From Amycolatopsis granulosa (GTDB lineage Bacteria; Actinomycetota; Actinomycetes; Mycobacteriales; Pseudonocardiaceae): a stretch of 64,000 bases of DNA. The stretch spans positions 2,604,001 through 2,668,000 of the forward strand of contig NZ_JAANOV010000001.1 of the NCBI RefSeq assembly GCF_011758745.1. Direction: 5' to 3'. The position numbers were made by a program, and so were the translations under genes. The notes beneath the pieces are model-generated. The model saw only the letters and a list, made by a program, of their open reading frames with translations. It ran no database searches and was not told the origin of the DNA. Shown in pieces: positions 35,284-43,791 of the stretch. Numbering within the stretch: the first letter of the stretch is position 1; each line of letters begins with the position of its first letter.

Positions 35284-36888
35284 CTAGTTGCCCGCCGCTC
35301 GCTGTTGCCGGCTGGGGAAGCTGCCCGCGTCCGGTGAGACCGGGACCGAGTCGTAGCTTCGCTGCGCGTCCTGCACGTTGAGGGATGCGCCGGTCGGCAG
35401 CAGGCGCACGATGGCGTCCGGGGCGGGCCGCGGGTCGGTCAGGCCCAGGGCGTTCGCGGTGTTCGCGTCGGGCACTCCGTAGCGCAGGCCGCGGTCGGTC
35501 ACCAGGGAGATCGGTCCCGTGGCGAAGGACTGCTTCGACGTCGCCGAGCGGACGACGGCTCCGCGGCCCGGCGGCAGGTAGAAGTTGTCGATCTTCAGGC
35601 CGTCCGGGCTCGGCTGTCCGATCTGGATGAGTTTCGCGTCGGCCGGGACCGGGAGCTGCGTGCCCATGTACACGGCGGTGTGCTGGTCCTCGGTCGTCGG
35701 ATCGCCCGGGTTCACCACGTTCCAGCCCAGGCACGTCACCGGCGTCTGCGTCGGGTCCAGGACCGTCGGGATCGTGTTCGGCATGGTGTCGACCTTGAGC
35801 GCGTCGGCGTCGCCGGACTGGATCTGGCGGATCGCGGTGATCGTGTTCGGCGGCAGCTCCTGGGGGCGGGGCGCCGCGGCCGAGCTGCCCGAGAAGCGGA
35901 TCAGGTCCGCGACCGCGGGCGAGACGCGCTGGATCCCGTTCTGCAGCACCACGTAGCTGCTGCGGGTGCCGTCGGAGAACGAGACGACGAACACGTCGCC
36001 CACCGCGAGCCCGGCCGTGCCGAGCGGCTGGAACTGCGACGCGCTGCCCTTGCCCGGGATCGCGGGCGGCGTGAACGGCGTCACCTGCGGGATGGCGTTC
36101 AGCAGACCGATCGAGATGCGCCGCGCGTTCTGCGGGTTCAGACCGAGTGCCGTGTAGACGCCCGCGCGCGACGGGTCGAGCTCGGCCCGGACGGTGTTCG
36201 CGTTCGGCTGGTTCGGGTTCCGCTCCAGCCGGTAGATCAGGTACGGCTTGCCGTTGTCGCCGACGGCGAGGACGGCCTCGTTGCCGCCCAGCTCACGTCC
36301 GGGGTTGGGCACTCCGGCGAGCACCGTCGTGGCGTTCGTGGCCTGCTGCAACGCGAGCTGGCTGGGCAGGTCGGAGCGGATGGTCAGCCGGTCGCACACC
36401 GCCCAGTCGTCGGAAACCCGCTGCGACGTGGTCGGCAGCAGCTGCGGACCGTCCACAATGCCCGTCAGCCGCCCGCGCGGGATGTCCTTGAGCTGGTCGT
36501 CCGGAACCACCGACGGCTGCACCGCCGCGGTCGCCGCACCGCCGTTCTGCCCCTGCTGCGCCATGAGCAGCAGGCGCGCCGACGCCAGGTTGAACGTCGG
36601 GACGAGCTGCTTCGGGTTTCCGGTCACGACGTAGATCGCGCCGGACTCCTCACCGATCACGATGTTGCCCGAACCCGGCACCGCCGGTTTCGGGCTGATC
36701 AATCCGAAGATCGCGAAGCCGACGATCCCGAGCAGCGCCACGAGGAAGCCGACGATCGTCGCCCGGCCGTGTGTCCGCATCGGATCGTGGAGCATGACCG
36801 AGTCACGCCGGACCAGCGCGGACTGCATCCGGCGCAGCACGAACTGGTAGGCGTGAACCTGGGATTTCGTTGTCGGTGTTGACGGCAT
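35284..36888 (-). CDS. eccB: type VII secretion protein EccB
   Basis: A 534-residue protein with a short cytoplasmic start (TKSQVHAYQFVLRRMQSALV, a strong EccB signature), one membrane helix near 48-66 (VGFLVALLGIVGFAIFGLIS) and a large periplasmic part with EccB repeat-type segments (GSGNIVIGEESGAIYV, GIVDGPQLLPTTSQRVSDDW). Two Cys (AVCDRLT, VTCLGWN) may bond. Minus strand, convergent with mycP and divergent from eccE, as in ESX-4 where eccB4 faces mycP4. EccB links the membrane ring to the mycosin. Confidence 0.96.
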   Translation of the reverse strand: MPSTPTTKSQVHAYQFVLRRMQSALVRRDSVMLHDPMRTHGRATIVGFLVALLGIVGFAIFGLISPKPAVPGSGNIVIGEESGAIYVVTGNPKQLVPTFNLASARLLLMAQQGQNGGAATAAVQPSVVPDDQLKDIPRGRLTGIVDGPQLLPTTSQRVSDDWAVCDRLTIRSDLPSQLALQQATNATTVLAGVPNPGRELGGNEAVLAVGDNGKPYLIYRLERNPNQPNANTVRAELDPSRAGVYTALGLNPQNARRISIGLLNAIPQVTPFTPPAIPGKGSASQFQPLGTAGLAVGDVFVVSFSDGTRSSYVVLQNGIQRVSPAVADLIRFSGSSAAAPRPQELPPNTITAIRQIQSGDADALKVDTMPNTIPTVLDPTQTPVTCLGWNVVNPGDPTTEDQHTAVYMGTQLPVPADAKLIQIGQPSPDGLKIDNFYLPPGRGAVVRSATSKQSFATGPISLVTDRGLRYGVPDANTANALGLTDPRPAPDAIVRLLPTGASLNVQDAQRSYDSVPVSPDAGSFPSRQQRAAGN

Positions 36889-37043
36889 TCTCGACCTGCT
36901 GCTCCCCGAGTCGCGGTACGGTTCCGCAGGATAGCGGTACGGGAACAGGGGCGGTGTGGGTTTCTCCCATCTCCGGCTAGGGTCAGGTTCCCGGCCGACC
37001 GGCTTGCCGGGATCGCTGTAGGCACGAGGGGAAGAACGCGCGG
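36889..37043. promoter_or_regulatory. divergent promoter region of eccB and eccE
   Basis: In this 155-base gap TATCCT (36933-36928, minus) and TAGGGT (36978-36983, plus) are possible -10 elements for eccB and eccE. No -35 is convincing. GAGGGGAAG lies about eight bases before the eccE ATG as its ribosome binding site. Confidence 0.35.
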
Positions 37044-38558
37044 ATGTCCGTCACCACTCCGCCACGTCCGGGTGGGCCTCCGGGTCCGCCGCCGCCGGGA
37101 GGTCGTCCGCCGGGCCCGCCGCCGCACCAGGGGCGACCGGGCGGCCCCGCCGGACCGCGCATCCCGCAAGGACCTGGAGGCCCGGGAGGACCTGGTGGAC
37201 CAGGCGGCCCCGGCGGTCGTGGCCCCGGCGGACCCGGTGGACCTGGTGGACCCGGTGGACCCGGTGGACCTGGTGGACCGGGCGGGCCACCACCCGCGCA
37301 GCCGCCGCCCGAGCCGCCGGCGCCGGTCGCTCCCCCGGCTCGCCGCCGCGCCCGGAACACCCGGCTCGGGCCGGTTCCGGTGGCGAACCTCGTGGTGCTC
37401 GAAATCGGCCTGGCGGTCGGGCTGATCCTCGTCGCCATCAACCAGTCGCTGCTCTACGCCGGCGTCGGGGTGCTCGCCGCCGCCCTGATCGTCGCGGTGC
37501 TGCGCTGGCGCGGTCAGTGGTTCACCCAATGGGTTGGACTGACGCTGCGTTATTCGTTCCGCGGCCACGACCGGGTGGCCACACCGCCCTCGCCCGACAC
37601 CCGCGAGACCGCCCCGGGCGAGGTGTCCGTCACCGGACCCGACGACGTGCGCGTCAGCCTGCTGCGGCTCGTCGTGCCCGACCTCGTGGTCGCCCACGGC
37701 AAGGACCACGAGCTGCAGGAGGTCGGGCTCGCCTGGCACGAGGGCACCTGGACCGCCGTGCTGCTGGTGGAGCCCGCGCCCGCGCTGATCACCCAGGCCG
37801 GCGGCGCGCCGAGCCTGCCGCTGTCGGCGCTGGCACCGTGCCTGGAGGACCGGGGCGTGGTGCTGGACTCCATCCAGATGATCTGGCACTGCTACCCGGG
37901 CAGCGCCGCGCTGCCCGCCGACTCCCCCGCGCTCACGTCCTACCTGGAGGTCCTCGGGCCGCTCCCGGCGGCGGCGCGCCGCACGACGTGGGTCGCCATC
38001 CGGCTGGACCCGCGGCGCTGCCCGACGGCGATCCGGGAGCGCGGCGGCGGTGTGGTCGGTGCCCACCGTGCCCTGATCGGCGCGTTGTCCCGCGTGCGCA
38101 ACGCCCTGGAGTCGCAGGGGGTGCCGACGCGCCCGCTGAACCCGGACGAGCTGCTGCGGGCGGGGATCTCGGCCGCCGAGTTGACGGCGGCGGTCGCCGG
38201 CGGGTCGGCGGTGAACCTGAAGGAGAACTGGACCAGCGCGACCGCGGCCGGCATCGGGCACGCCAGCTACGCGATCACCGGCTGGCCGAAGGGCCGGGTC
38301 ACGGCCACGCTGAACGCGTTGACCAGCGTGCGGACCCTGTCCTCGACGGTGGCGCTGTCCATGTCACCGTCGGACGACGAGGGCAAGATCGGGCTGCGCG
38401 GCGTGGTACGGCTGAGCGCGCGCAGTCCGCGCGAACTGGACGCCGCCGACGAGCGGCTGACCGCCCTCGCCGAGCGCATCGGGGTGTCGCTCACCCCACT
38501 GCGGGGAGTGCAGGTCGGCGGTCTCGCCGCCACCATGCCGATGGGAGGCACCGCATGA
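37044..38558 (+). CDS. eccE: type VII secretion protein EccE with a Gly/Pro-repeat N-terminus
   Basis: A 504-residue protein. Residues 1 to about 105 are Pro/Gly-rich, including an unbroken run of GPG/GGP triplets. Then [20 protein letters not shown] leads into two membrane helices ([14 protein letters not shown] and [16 protein letters not shown]) followed by the conserved [15 protein letters not shown] segment and an EccE cytoplasmic domain of about 350 residues. EccE is the outer membrane-ring component in ESX-1, -2, -3 and -5 and is absent from most mycobacterial ESX-4 loci, so its presence here is informative. The stop overlaps the next gene in ATGA. Confidence 0.93.
   Translation: MSVTTPPRPGGPPGPPPPGGRPPGPPPHQGRPGGPAGPRIPQGPGGPGGPGGPGGPGGRGPGGPGGPGGPGGPGGPGGPGGPPPAQPPPEPPAPVAPPARRRARNTRLGPVPVANLVVLEIGLAVGLILVAINQSLLYAGVGVLAAALIVAVLRWRGQWFTQWVGLTLRYSFRGHDRVATPPSPDTRETAPGEVSVTGPDDVRVSLLRLVVPDLVVAHGKDHELQEVGLAWHEGTWTAVLLVEPAPALITQAGGAPSLPLSALAPCLEDRGVVLDSIQMIWHCYPGSAALPADSPALTSYLEVLGPLPAAARRTTWVAIRLDPRRCPTAIRERGGGVVGAHRALIGALSRVRNALESQGVPTRPLNPDELLRAGISAAELTAAVAGGSAVNLKENWTSATAAGIGHASYAITGWPKGRVTATLNALTSVRTLSSTVALSMSPSDDEGKIGLRGVVRLSARSPRELDAADERLTALAERIGVSLTPLRGVQVGGLAATMPMGGTA
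37180..37290 (+). repeat. nine-base tandem repeat coding for Gly-Pro-Gly in eccE
   Basis: GGACCTGGT and GGACCCGGT alternate about ten times, giving collagen-like (GPG)n in the reading frame. The synonymous C/T differences show it is not a recent perfect expansion throughout, but the 37225-37280 part is nearly uniform and could slip. Confidence 0.8.
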
Positions 38559-39277
38559 GCCTGCGGCTTCGTGATCCGGGCCGGAACACCGGCGTGGCGC
38601 CGGAGTTCGTCGTCGACCCGGCGCTGCTCGACGCGATCAGCCCGTCCGGCGACCGCGGCGGGATCGTGGTCGGCTCCGGGCTCAAGGGCGAGCCGCTGAC
38701 GATCTCCGCCCTGCGTGCCGCGCCCACCCGGATCGTGCTGGTGGGCGGTCTCTACCTGGCGCGCCAGGTCGCGTTGCGGGCGGTGGCCGTCGGAGCGTGG
38801 GTGACCATCGCGACCGGACGGCCCGCGGCGTGGCAGGTGCTGCCGAAGGCGGCCGGGAACCAGCCGAACGGACGGCCGTCGCCACTGGTGACGATCCGCC
38901 GGCTGTCCCCGGTCGAGCTGCCGCGCCCGTCCGAGGACGCGCCCCTGCTGGTGGTCACCGATGGCGGGCCGACGCCGCAGGACCTGTTCCCGCCGCGCTC
39001 CCCCTGGCACACGACGATGTACGTGCTGCCGTACCTGCACCCCCAGGCAACGACGATCGCCAACGCCGCGGACGTGGTGCTGATGCAACGGCTGCCGGTC
39101 GGGCAGGCCGAGCTGGCGGCCCGCATCTGGCGACTACCGCCGCAGATGATGCGCCAGCTGACCACGCTGAAGGACGACCAGGTGGTGGCACTGGGCCAGA
39201 ACCTGTGGCGCCCCCTGCGGCTGGTCACCACACCGAAGGAGCAGGCTCTCCTGGGCCCCGTCCGCCGCGGTGACTGA
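38555..39277 (+). CDS. protein coupled to eccE, unknown T7SS-linked function
   Basis: A 240-residue soluble protein without signal or membrane segments. It begins [20 protein letters not shown] and later has RIVLVGGLYLARQVALRAVA and TTMYVLPYLHPQATTIANAA, suggesting an alpha/beta fold. GPGS-like glycine loops are present but no clear nucleotide-binding motif. The ATG overlaps the eccE stop (ATGA) with GGGAGG upstream, so it is made with EccE and probably acts with it. I do not recognise the family; similar genes may follow eccE in other Pseudonocardiaceae. Confidence 0.75.
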   Translation: MSLRLRDPGRNTGVAPEFVVDPALLDAISPSGDRGGIVVGSGLKGEPLTISALRAAPTRIVLVGGLYLARQVALRAVAVGAWVTIATGRPAAWQVLPKAAGNQPNGRPSPLVTIRRLSPVELPRPSEDAPLLVVTDGGPTPQDLFPPRSPWHTTMYVLPYLHPQATTIANAADVVLMQRLPVGQAELAARIWRLPPQMMRQLTTLKDDQVVALGQNLWRPLRLVTTPKEQALLGPVRRGD

Positions 39278-39405
39278 CCCACCGAGCCCGCCGAAGCACC
39301 TGCGCCGGGTGAGCCGGACGGCTTTCGCTGATCCCGGAGGCTGATCGTCGGGCGAGGACTCTTGTGGTGGCGGTGGCAAAAGCTCTCCACAGGCACGCTC
39401 CGACC

Positions 39406-39434
39406 TGTGGACAACTCCTGTGGATTGTGGATAA
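39406..39434. promoter_or_regulatory. cluster of DnaA-box-like sites
   Basis: TGTGGACAA (39406-39414) is the exact complement of the actinobacterial DnaA box TTGTCCACA. TGTGGATAA (39426-39434) is the complement of the classic TTATCCACA. TGTGGATTG (39419-39427) matches seven of nine. All are in one orientation within the 159-base convergent gap between the eccE-coupled gene and truA. Function as DnaA sites is an inference from the sequence match. Confidence 0.5.
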
Positions 39435-39436
39435 CC

Positions 39437-40279
39437 CTAGGAAGCCTCGGAGGCCGCGCGCATGTTGCGGGTCTGTTCCGCGCGGGCCGCGAGCTCCTCG
39501 TCCGCGGGGTAGTCGACCCCGATCAGGGTCAGCCCGTGTGCCGGGGCCACCGCGCTGTCCCGCACTCCCCCGCTCAGCAGCTCGGCCGGCCAGGACACCG
39601 GCCGACGCCCGTCGCCCACCAAGAGCATGGCGCCGACCAGGCTGCGCACCATCGAGTGGCAGAAGGCATCGGCGGACACCGACGCCTCCACGACGTGCGT
39701 GCTGATTCGCCGCCAGGCGAACCGCTGCAACTCGCGGATCGTCGTGCCACCCGCGCGCTGCTTGCAGAACGCGGCGAAATCGCGCAGGCCCAGCAGCTTC
39801 TCCGACGCCTCGTTCATCGCGGTCAGCGACAGCGGTCGTCCCCACCCCAGCGTGTCGAAGCGGTGCAACGGGTCGACGCCCCACGGCGCGTCCGACACCC
39901 GGTACCGGTAGTGCCGCCGGATCGCGGAGAACCGGGCGTCGAATCCCGCCGGCGCCACCCGCGCGTCAAGCACCCGTACATCCCCCGGCAGGAACCGGTT
40001 CCACCGGTGCCGCATGCGCTCGAGATCGGGGATACCGCGGGCATCCACGGCCAGGCGTCCGGACGGCGCGGACAGCGGCACCACGTCCACGTGCACGACC
40101 TGCCCGGTGGCGTGCACCCCGGCATCCGTGCGCCCCGCCACGACGACCGGCTTCGGCACCGCGGCACCGGGCGGCTGCTTCGCGAGCGCGTCCTCGAGCA
40201 GGCCCTGGACCGTCCGGCGCCCCGGCTGCCGGGCCCAGCCCGAGAACGCCGTGCCTTCGTAGCTGACGTCCAGGCGCAG
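39437..40279 (-). CDS. truA: tRNA pseudouridine(38-40) synthase TruA, non-canonical start
   Basis: The catalytic Asp is in [41 protein letters not shown] and the upstream [17 protein letters not shown] and [12 protein letters not shown] segments identify TruA, which isomerises U38-40 of tRNA anticodon arms. The frame is open from a TGA at 40379-40381, but contains no ATG, GTG or TTG before the GTG at 40159, which would remove the conserved first 40 residues. I place the start at CTG 40279, giving 280 residues. CTG at 40345, overlapping the rplQ stop as CTGA, is an alternative that would resemble the longer mycobacterial N-terminus. Order rplQ-truA is conserved. Confidence 0.85.
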   Translation of the reverse strand: MRLDVSYEGTAFSGWARQPGRRTVQGLLEDALAKQPPGAAVPKPVVVAGRTDAGVHATGQVVHVDVVPLSAPSGRLAVDARGIPDLERMRHRWNRFLPGDVRVLDARVAPAGFDARFSAIRRHYRYRVSDAPWGVDPLHRFDTLGWGRPLSLTAMNEASEKLLGLRDFAAFCKQRAGGTTIRELQRFAWRRISTHVVEASVSADAFCHSMVRSLVGAMLLVGDGRRPVSWPAELLSGGVRDSAVAPAHGLTLIGVDYPADEELAARAEQTRNMRAASEAS

Positions 40280-40282
40280 ACG

Positions 40283-40321
40283 AACGAGCCCGCCCTCCCC
40301 AGAGGGAGCAGCGGGCTCGTT
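40283..40321 (-). terminator. strong hairpin after rplQ, inside the truA open frame
   Basis: AACGAGCCCGC and GCGGGCTCGTT form a perfect 11-base stem, and inside it CTCCC and GGGAG pair again around TCTG. It lies 21 bases after the rplQ stop and directly before or within the truA start, so it probably attenuates rather than fully ends transcription. No T run follows. Confidence 0.7.
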
Positions 40322-40341
40322 GCCTGGACCGAACGCAGCCG

Positions 40342-40920
40342 TCAGGACTCGTCCTTCTTGTCCTCGGCCGGGGTCTCCTCAGCGGCACCCTCGGCCGGTT
40401 CGGCGGTCGCCTCGGTCGTGGCCGACACGGGCGCCTCGGCGTCCTGGTCGGTCACCTCCGCGGCGGTCTCCTCGGCCTTGCTCTCCTCAGCCGCGGGCGA
40501 CGCCTCGGCCGAGTCCTTGGCGAACTTGGTCCGGCGCGCCTTCTCGGCCTCCGAGGTGACGGTCTTCTCGGACACCAGCTCGATGACCGCCATCGGGGCG
40601 TTGTCGCCCTTGCGCGGCAGCGTCTTGGTGATCCGGGTGTAACCGCCCTCGCGGTCGGCGAAGAACGGGCCGATCTCGGCGATCAGCTTGTGAACCACGT
40701 CCTTGTCGCGGATCACACGCTGGATCTGCCGCCGGTTGTGCAGGTCACCGCGCTTCGCCTTGGTGATCAGCTTCTCGGCGAGCGGCCGCATCCGGCGGGC
40801 CTTGGCCTCGGTCGTGGTGATCTTGCCGTGCTCGAACAGCGACCTGGCGAGGTTCGCCAGCATCAGCCGCTCGTGGGCCGCGGATCCACCGAGACGGGGG
40901 CCCTTCGTGGGGGTGGGCAT
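40342..40920 (-). CDS. rplQ: 50S ribosomal protein L17
   Basis: A 192-residue L17. The core ([39 protein letters not shown]) covers the first 120 residues. The last 65 are an acidic Ala/Glu/Thr-rich tail, typical of actinobacterial L17 and likely disordered at the ribosome surface. GAGGAG precedes the ATG. It follows rpoA with two hairpins between. Confidence 0.98.
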   Translation of the reverse strand: MPTPTKGPRLGGSAAHERLMLANLARSLFEHGKITTTEAKARRMRPLAEKLITKAKRGDLHNRRQIQRVIRDKDVVHKLIAEIGPFFADREGGYTRITKTLPRKGDNAPMAVIELVSEKTVTSEAEKARRTKFAKDSAEASPAAEESKAEETAAEVTDQDAEAPVSATTEATAEPAEGAAEETPAEDKKDES

Positions 40921-40937
40921 TGCTTCTCCTCGTAAAT

Positions 40938-40991
40938 CCGGCCGCTTTCAGGCCGGCGCCCGCCCCGCACGCATCACCGAGCGGGGCGGGC
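40938..40991 (-). promoter_or_regulatory. two hairpins between rpoA and rplQ
   Basis: Read on the minus strand, GCCCGCCCCGC (40991-40981) pairs with GCGGGGCGGGC (40968-40958) around 12 bases. Then CCGGCC (40956-40951) pairs with GGCCGG (40943-40938), followed by ATTTACG. The second is terminator-like. As rplQ must still be expressed, they may be attenuators or mRNA processing/stability elements. Confidence 0.5.
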
Positions 40992-40999
40992 CGCCGTCC

Positions 41000-42067
41000 T
41001 TACAGCTGCTCCGTCTCTGCGTAGTCCTGGCCGTCGTCGTGGCCGTTGTCCGACAGACCGCCGACACCCTCGGCGGACCAGCTCTCGCCGCCCTCGTAGG
41101 ACGCGGCAGCCGCGGTCGGGTCGAACCCGGGCGGGCTGTCCTTCAGCGAGAGGCCGAGACCGACGAGCTTCATCTTGACCTCGTCGATCGACTTCGCACC
41201 GAAGTTGCGGATGTCGAGCAGGTCGGCCTCGCTGCGCGAGACCAGCTCGCCGACCGTGTGGATGCCCTCGCGCTTGAGGCAGTTGTACGACCGGACGGTC
41301 AGGTCCAGGTCCTCGATCGGCATCGCGTAGGCGGCGATGGTGTCCGCCTCCTGCGGCGACGGCCCGATCTCGATGCCCTCGGCGTCGACGTTGAGCTCCC
41401 GGGCCAGGCCGAACAGCTCGACCAGCGTCTTGCCGGCGGAGGCGACGGCGTCGCGCGGGGTGATCGACGGCTTGGTCTCGACGTCCAGAATCAGCTTGTC
41501 GAAGTCGGTGCGCTGCTCGACACGGGTCGCCTCGACCTTGTAGGTGACCTTCAGCACCGGCGAGTAGATCGAGTCGACCGGGATCCGGCCGATCTCGGCA
41601 CCCGCCTGCTTGTTCTGCTGAGCAGGCACGTAACCGCGGCCGCGCTCGACGACCAGTTCGATCTCCAGCTTGCCCTTGCCGTTCAGCGAGGCGATGTGCA
41701 GATCCTGGTTGTGCACGGTGACACCGGCGGGCGGGACGATGTCCGCCGCGGTGACCTCACCCGGGCCCTGCTTGCGCAGGTACATGGTGACCGGCTCGTC
41801 CTCCTCGGAGGAGACGACCAGTTCCTTGAGGTTCAGGATGATGTCGGTGACGTCTTCCTTCACCCCGGGGACCGTGGTGAACTCGTGCAGCACGCCGTCG
41901 ATGCGGATGCTGGTGACCGCCGCGCCCGGGATGGACGACAGCAGCGTGCGCCGCAGCGAGTTGCCGAGGGTGTACCCGAACCCGGGCTCCAGCGGCTCGA
42001 TGGTGAACCGGGACCGGGTCTCGTTGATCGGCTCCTCGCTGAGGGCCGGTCGCTGGGAAATCAGCAC
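41000..42067 (-). CDS. rpoA: DNA-directed RNA polymerase alpha subunit
   Basis: A 355-residue subunit. The N-terminal dimerisation domain ([40 protein letters not shown]) and the C-terminal domain ([39 protein letters not shown]) are complete, and a short acidic tail ends the protein. The alpha-CTD residues for UP-element and activator contact are present. GGAAAG lies before the ATG. It sits between rpsD and rplQ, the universal alpha-operon order. Confidence 0.98.
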   Translation of the reverse strand: MLISQRPALSEEPINETRSRFTIEPLEPGFGYTLGNSLRRTLLSSIPGAAVTSIRIDGVLHEFTTVPGVKEDVTDIILNLKELVVSSEEDEPVTMYLRKQGPGEVTAADIVPPAGVTVHNQDLHIASLNGKGKLEIELVVERGRGYVPAQQNKQAGAEIGRIPVDSIYSPVLKVTYKVEATRVEQRTDFDKLILDVETKPSITPRDAVASAGKTLVELFGLARELNVDAEGIEIGPSPQEADTIAAYAMPIEDLDLTVRSYNCLKREGIHTVGELVSRSEADLLDIRNFGAKSIDEVKMKLVGLGLSLKDSPPGFDPTAAAASYEGGESWSAEGVGGLSDNGHDDGQDYAETEQL

Positions 42068-42123
42068 TTTCTTCTCTTCCTTTCCTGCCGGCGCCCGCCA
42101 TATGACGCCGAAAGGGATGGCGA

Positions 42124-42153
42124 AGCGGCGGCGCGCGGGTGCGCGCCGCCGCT
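42124..42153 (-). promoter_or_regulatory. 13-base perfect hairpin between rpsD and rpoA
   Basis: AGCGGCGGCGCGC pairs completely with GCGCGCCGCCGCT around a four-base loop, starting six bases after the rpsD stop. TTCGCC follows. It is strong enough to be a partial terminator, and could set the ratio of ribosomal protein to rpoA mRNA. Confidence 0.6.
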
Positions 42154-42158
42154 GCCGA

Positions 42159-42764
42159 TCACTTCGAGTAGTACTCGACGATCAGCTGTTCCTGGACCGG
42201 AACGTCGATCTGCGCCCGCTCGGGGAGCTGGTGCACCAGGATGCGCAGGTTCGACGGCACGACCTGCAGCCAGCCGGGGATCGGCCGGTCGCCGAAGGAC
42301 TCCTTGGCGGCCACGAAGGGCAGCATCTGGAGCGACTTCGGCCGCACGTCGATGATGTCGAACTTCTCGACCTGGTAGCTGGGGATGGTCACCTTCACGC
42401 CGTTGACGGTGAAGTGACCGTGCGCCACCAGCTGACGCGCCTGACGGCGGGTCCGGGCCAGACCGGCCCGGTACACGACGTTGTCCAGGCGCGACTCGAG
42501 GATCTGCAGCAGGTTCTCACCGGTCTTGCCGGGGCGCCGCGCGGCCTCCTTGTAGTAGCGGCTGAACTGCCGCTCCAGGACACCGTAGGTGTAGCGCGCC
42601 TTCTGCTTCTCCTGCAGCTGGAGCAGGTACTCGGATTCCTTGACCCGGCCGCGGCCGTGCTGGCCGGGCGGGTACGGGCGGCGCTCGAAAGCCTGGTCGC
42701 CGCCGACGAGGTCAACCTTGAGGCGCCGCGAGATGCGAGTCGCGGGGCCGGTGTAGCGAGCCAT
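42159..42764 (-). CDS. rpsD: 30S ribosomal protein S4
   Basis: A 201-residue primary 16S-binding protein. [20 protein letters not shown] is followed by the S4 RNA-binding domain ([20 protein letters not shown], then [14 protein letters not shown]). It has no N-terminal four-Cys zinc site, the C-minus form. In many bacteria S4 autoregulates the alpha operon. GGAG lies before the ATG, 23 bases after rpsK. Confidence 0.98.
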   Translation of the reverse strand: MARYTGPATRISRRLKVDLVGGDQAFERRPYPPGQHGRGRVKESEYLLQLQEKQKARYTYGVLERQFSRYYKEAARRPGKTGENLLQILESRLDNVVYRAGLARTRRQARQLVAHGHFTVNGVKVTIPSYQVEKFDIIDVRPKSLQMLPFVAAKESFGDRPIPGWLQVVPSNLRILVHQLPERAQIDVPVQEQLIVEYYSK

Positions 42765-42787
42765 GTGTTGTTACTCCTCCCCGTTCC

Positions 42788-43189
42788 TCAGACCCGGCGC
42801 CGCTTGGGCGGGCGGCAGCCGTTGTGAGGCTGCGGGGTCACGTCCTGGATGGTGCCGACCTCGAGACCGGCGGCCTGCAGCGAGCGGATCGCCGTCTCCC
42901 GGCCGGAACCCGGGCCCTTGACGAACACGTCGACCTTCTTCATCCCGTGCTCGGCGGCCTTGCGGGCCGCGTTCTCGGCGGCCATCTGGGCGGCGAACGG
43001 GGTGGACTTGCGGGAGCCCTTGAAGCCGACGTGGCCGGACGAGGCCCACGAGATCACGGCACCGTTCGGGTCGGTGATCGACACGATCGTGTTGTTGAAC
43101 GTGCTCTTGATGTGCGCGTGGCCGTGGGCCACGTTCTTCTTTTCCTTCCGCCGGACCTTCTTGGCCCCGGCGCGAGCCTTGGGTGGCAT
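42788..43189 (-). CDS. rpsK: 30S ribosomal protein S11
   Basis: The 133-residue platform protein. [40 protein letters not shown] and the C-terminal [18 protein letters not shown] are invariant features. AGGAG precedes the ATG by eight bases and lies just after the stop of the small gene at 43208. Confidence 0.98.
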   Translation of the reverse strand: MPPKARAGAKKVRRKEKKNVAHGHAHIKSTFNNTIVSITDPNGAVISWASSGHVGFKGSRKSTPFAAQMAAENAARKAAEHGMKKVDVFVKGPGSGRETAIRSLQAAGLEVGTIQDVTPQPHNGCRPPKRRRV

Positions 43190-43207
43190 GTGGGTGGTGT
43201 CTCCTGC

Positions 43208-43414
43208 CTAACGCGAGTTTTCGGTCTGTGCGGCGGCCGCGGCGGCCTCGCGGGCCTCCTGCTGGCCACGCCGGATCAGCGAACCGGCGTCGGTGTAGAG
43301 CTGGCGAAGCGCCATCGGGCGGGCATACAGGGCCTTCGGCGAGACGCACGAATTGTTGCGGCGGCGCATCTGCCCGGCGCCGGTCCGCACGACCTTCTTG
43401 CCCTGGACGCTCAC
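43208..43414 (-). CDS. small basic protein coupled to rpsM, unknown
   Basis: A 68-residue protein starting [20 protein letters not shown] and continuing [20 protein letters not shown], with an Ala/Glu-rich end ([14 protein letters not shown]). Its GTG lies in GTGA, overlapping the rpsM stop by four bases, and its TAG is followed directly by the rpsK ribosome binding site. Third positions are mostly G or C, as in true genes here. The N-terminal half is very basic (GKK, RRR), with one Cys, suggesting RNA or ribosome binding; the C-terminal half is likely a helix. I do not recognise it. It may be lineage-specific, filling the gap between rpsM and rpsK. Confidence 0.72.
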   Translation of the reverse strand: MSVQGKKVVRTGAGQMRRRNNSCVSPKALYARPMALRQLYTDAGSLIRRGQQEAREAAAAAAQTENSR

Positions 43415-43791
43415 TTCTTGCCAGCCTTCTTCTTGCCGGCGACCGTCTTCTTGGGACCCTTGCGGGTGCGGGCGTTGGTCTTGGTCCGCTGACCGCGGAC
43501 GGGCAGACCGCGGCGCCACCGCAGGCCCTCGTAGCAGCCGATCTCGATCTTGCGACGGATGTCGGCCTGCACCTCGCGGCGGAGGTCACCCTCGACCTTG
43601 AAGTTCTCTTCGATGTGATCCCGCAGCTTGACGAGGTCGTCGTCGGTGAGGTCGCGGACCCGGGTGTCCGGGTTCAGCGACGTCGCCGCGATGAGCTCCT
43701 TCGAGCGGGTACGACCGATGCCGTAGATGTAGGTCAGCGCGATCTCCAACCGCTTCTCGCGGGGGAGGTCGACGCCGGCGAGTCGTGCCAT
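43411..43791 (-). CDS. rpsM: 30S ribosomal protein S13
   Basis: The 126-residue head protein. [34 protein letters not shown], and [20 protein letters not shown] are invariant. The start at 43791 follows AAGGAG; a longer frame upstream to 43878 has no support. 208 bases separate it from rpmJ; that gap shows no coding signal. The stop overlaps the small gene downstream. Confidence 0.98.
   Translation of the reverse strand: MARLAGVDLPREKRLEIALTYIYGIGRTRSKELIAATSLNPDTRVRDLTDDDLVKLRDHIEENFKVEGDLRREVQADIRRKIEIGCYEGLRWRRGLPVRGQRTKTNARTRKGPKKTVAGKKKAGKK

Noticed and set aside
36983-37441. Antisense frame with GPP triplets (collagen-like) opposite eccE
   Set aside because: It mirrors the Gly-Pro repeat DNA of eccE, has no ribosome binding site or independent support, and eccE is certain.
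39437-40159. TruA starting at GTG 40159
   Set aside because: It would lose the conserved N-terminal strand and the RTVQ helix that are clearly encoded just upstream in frame.
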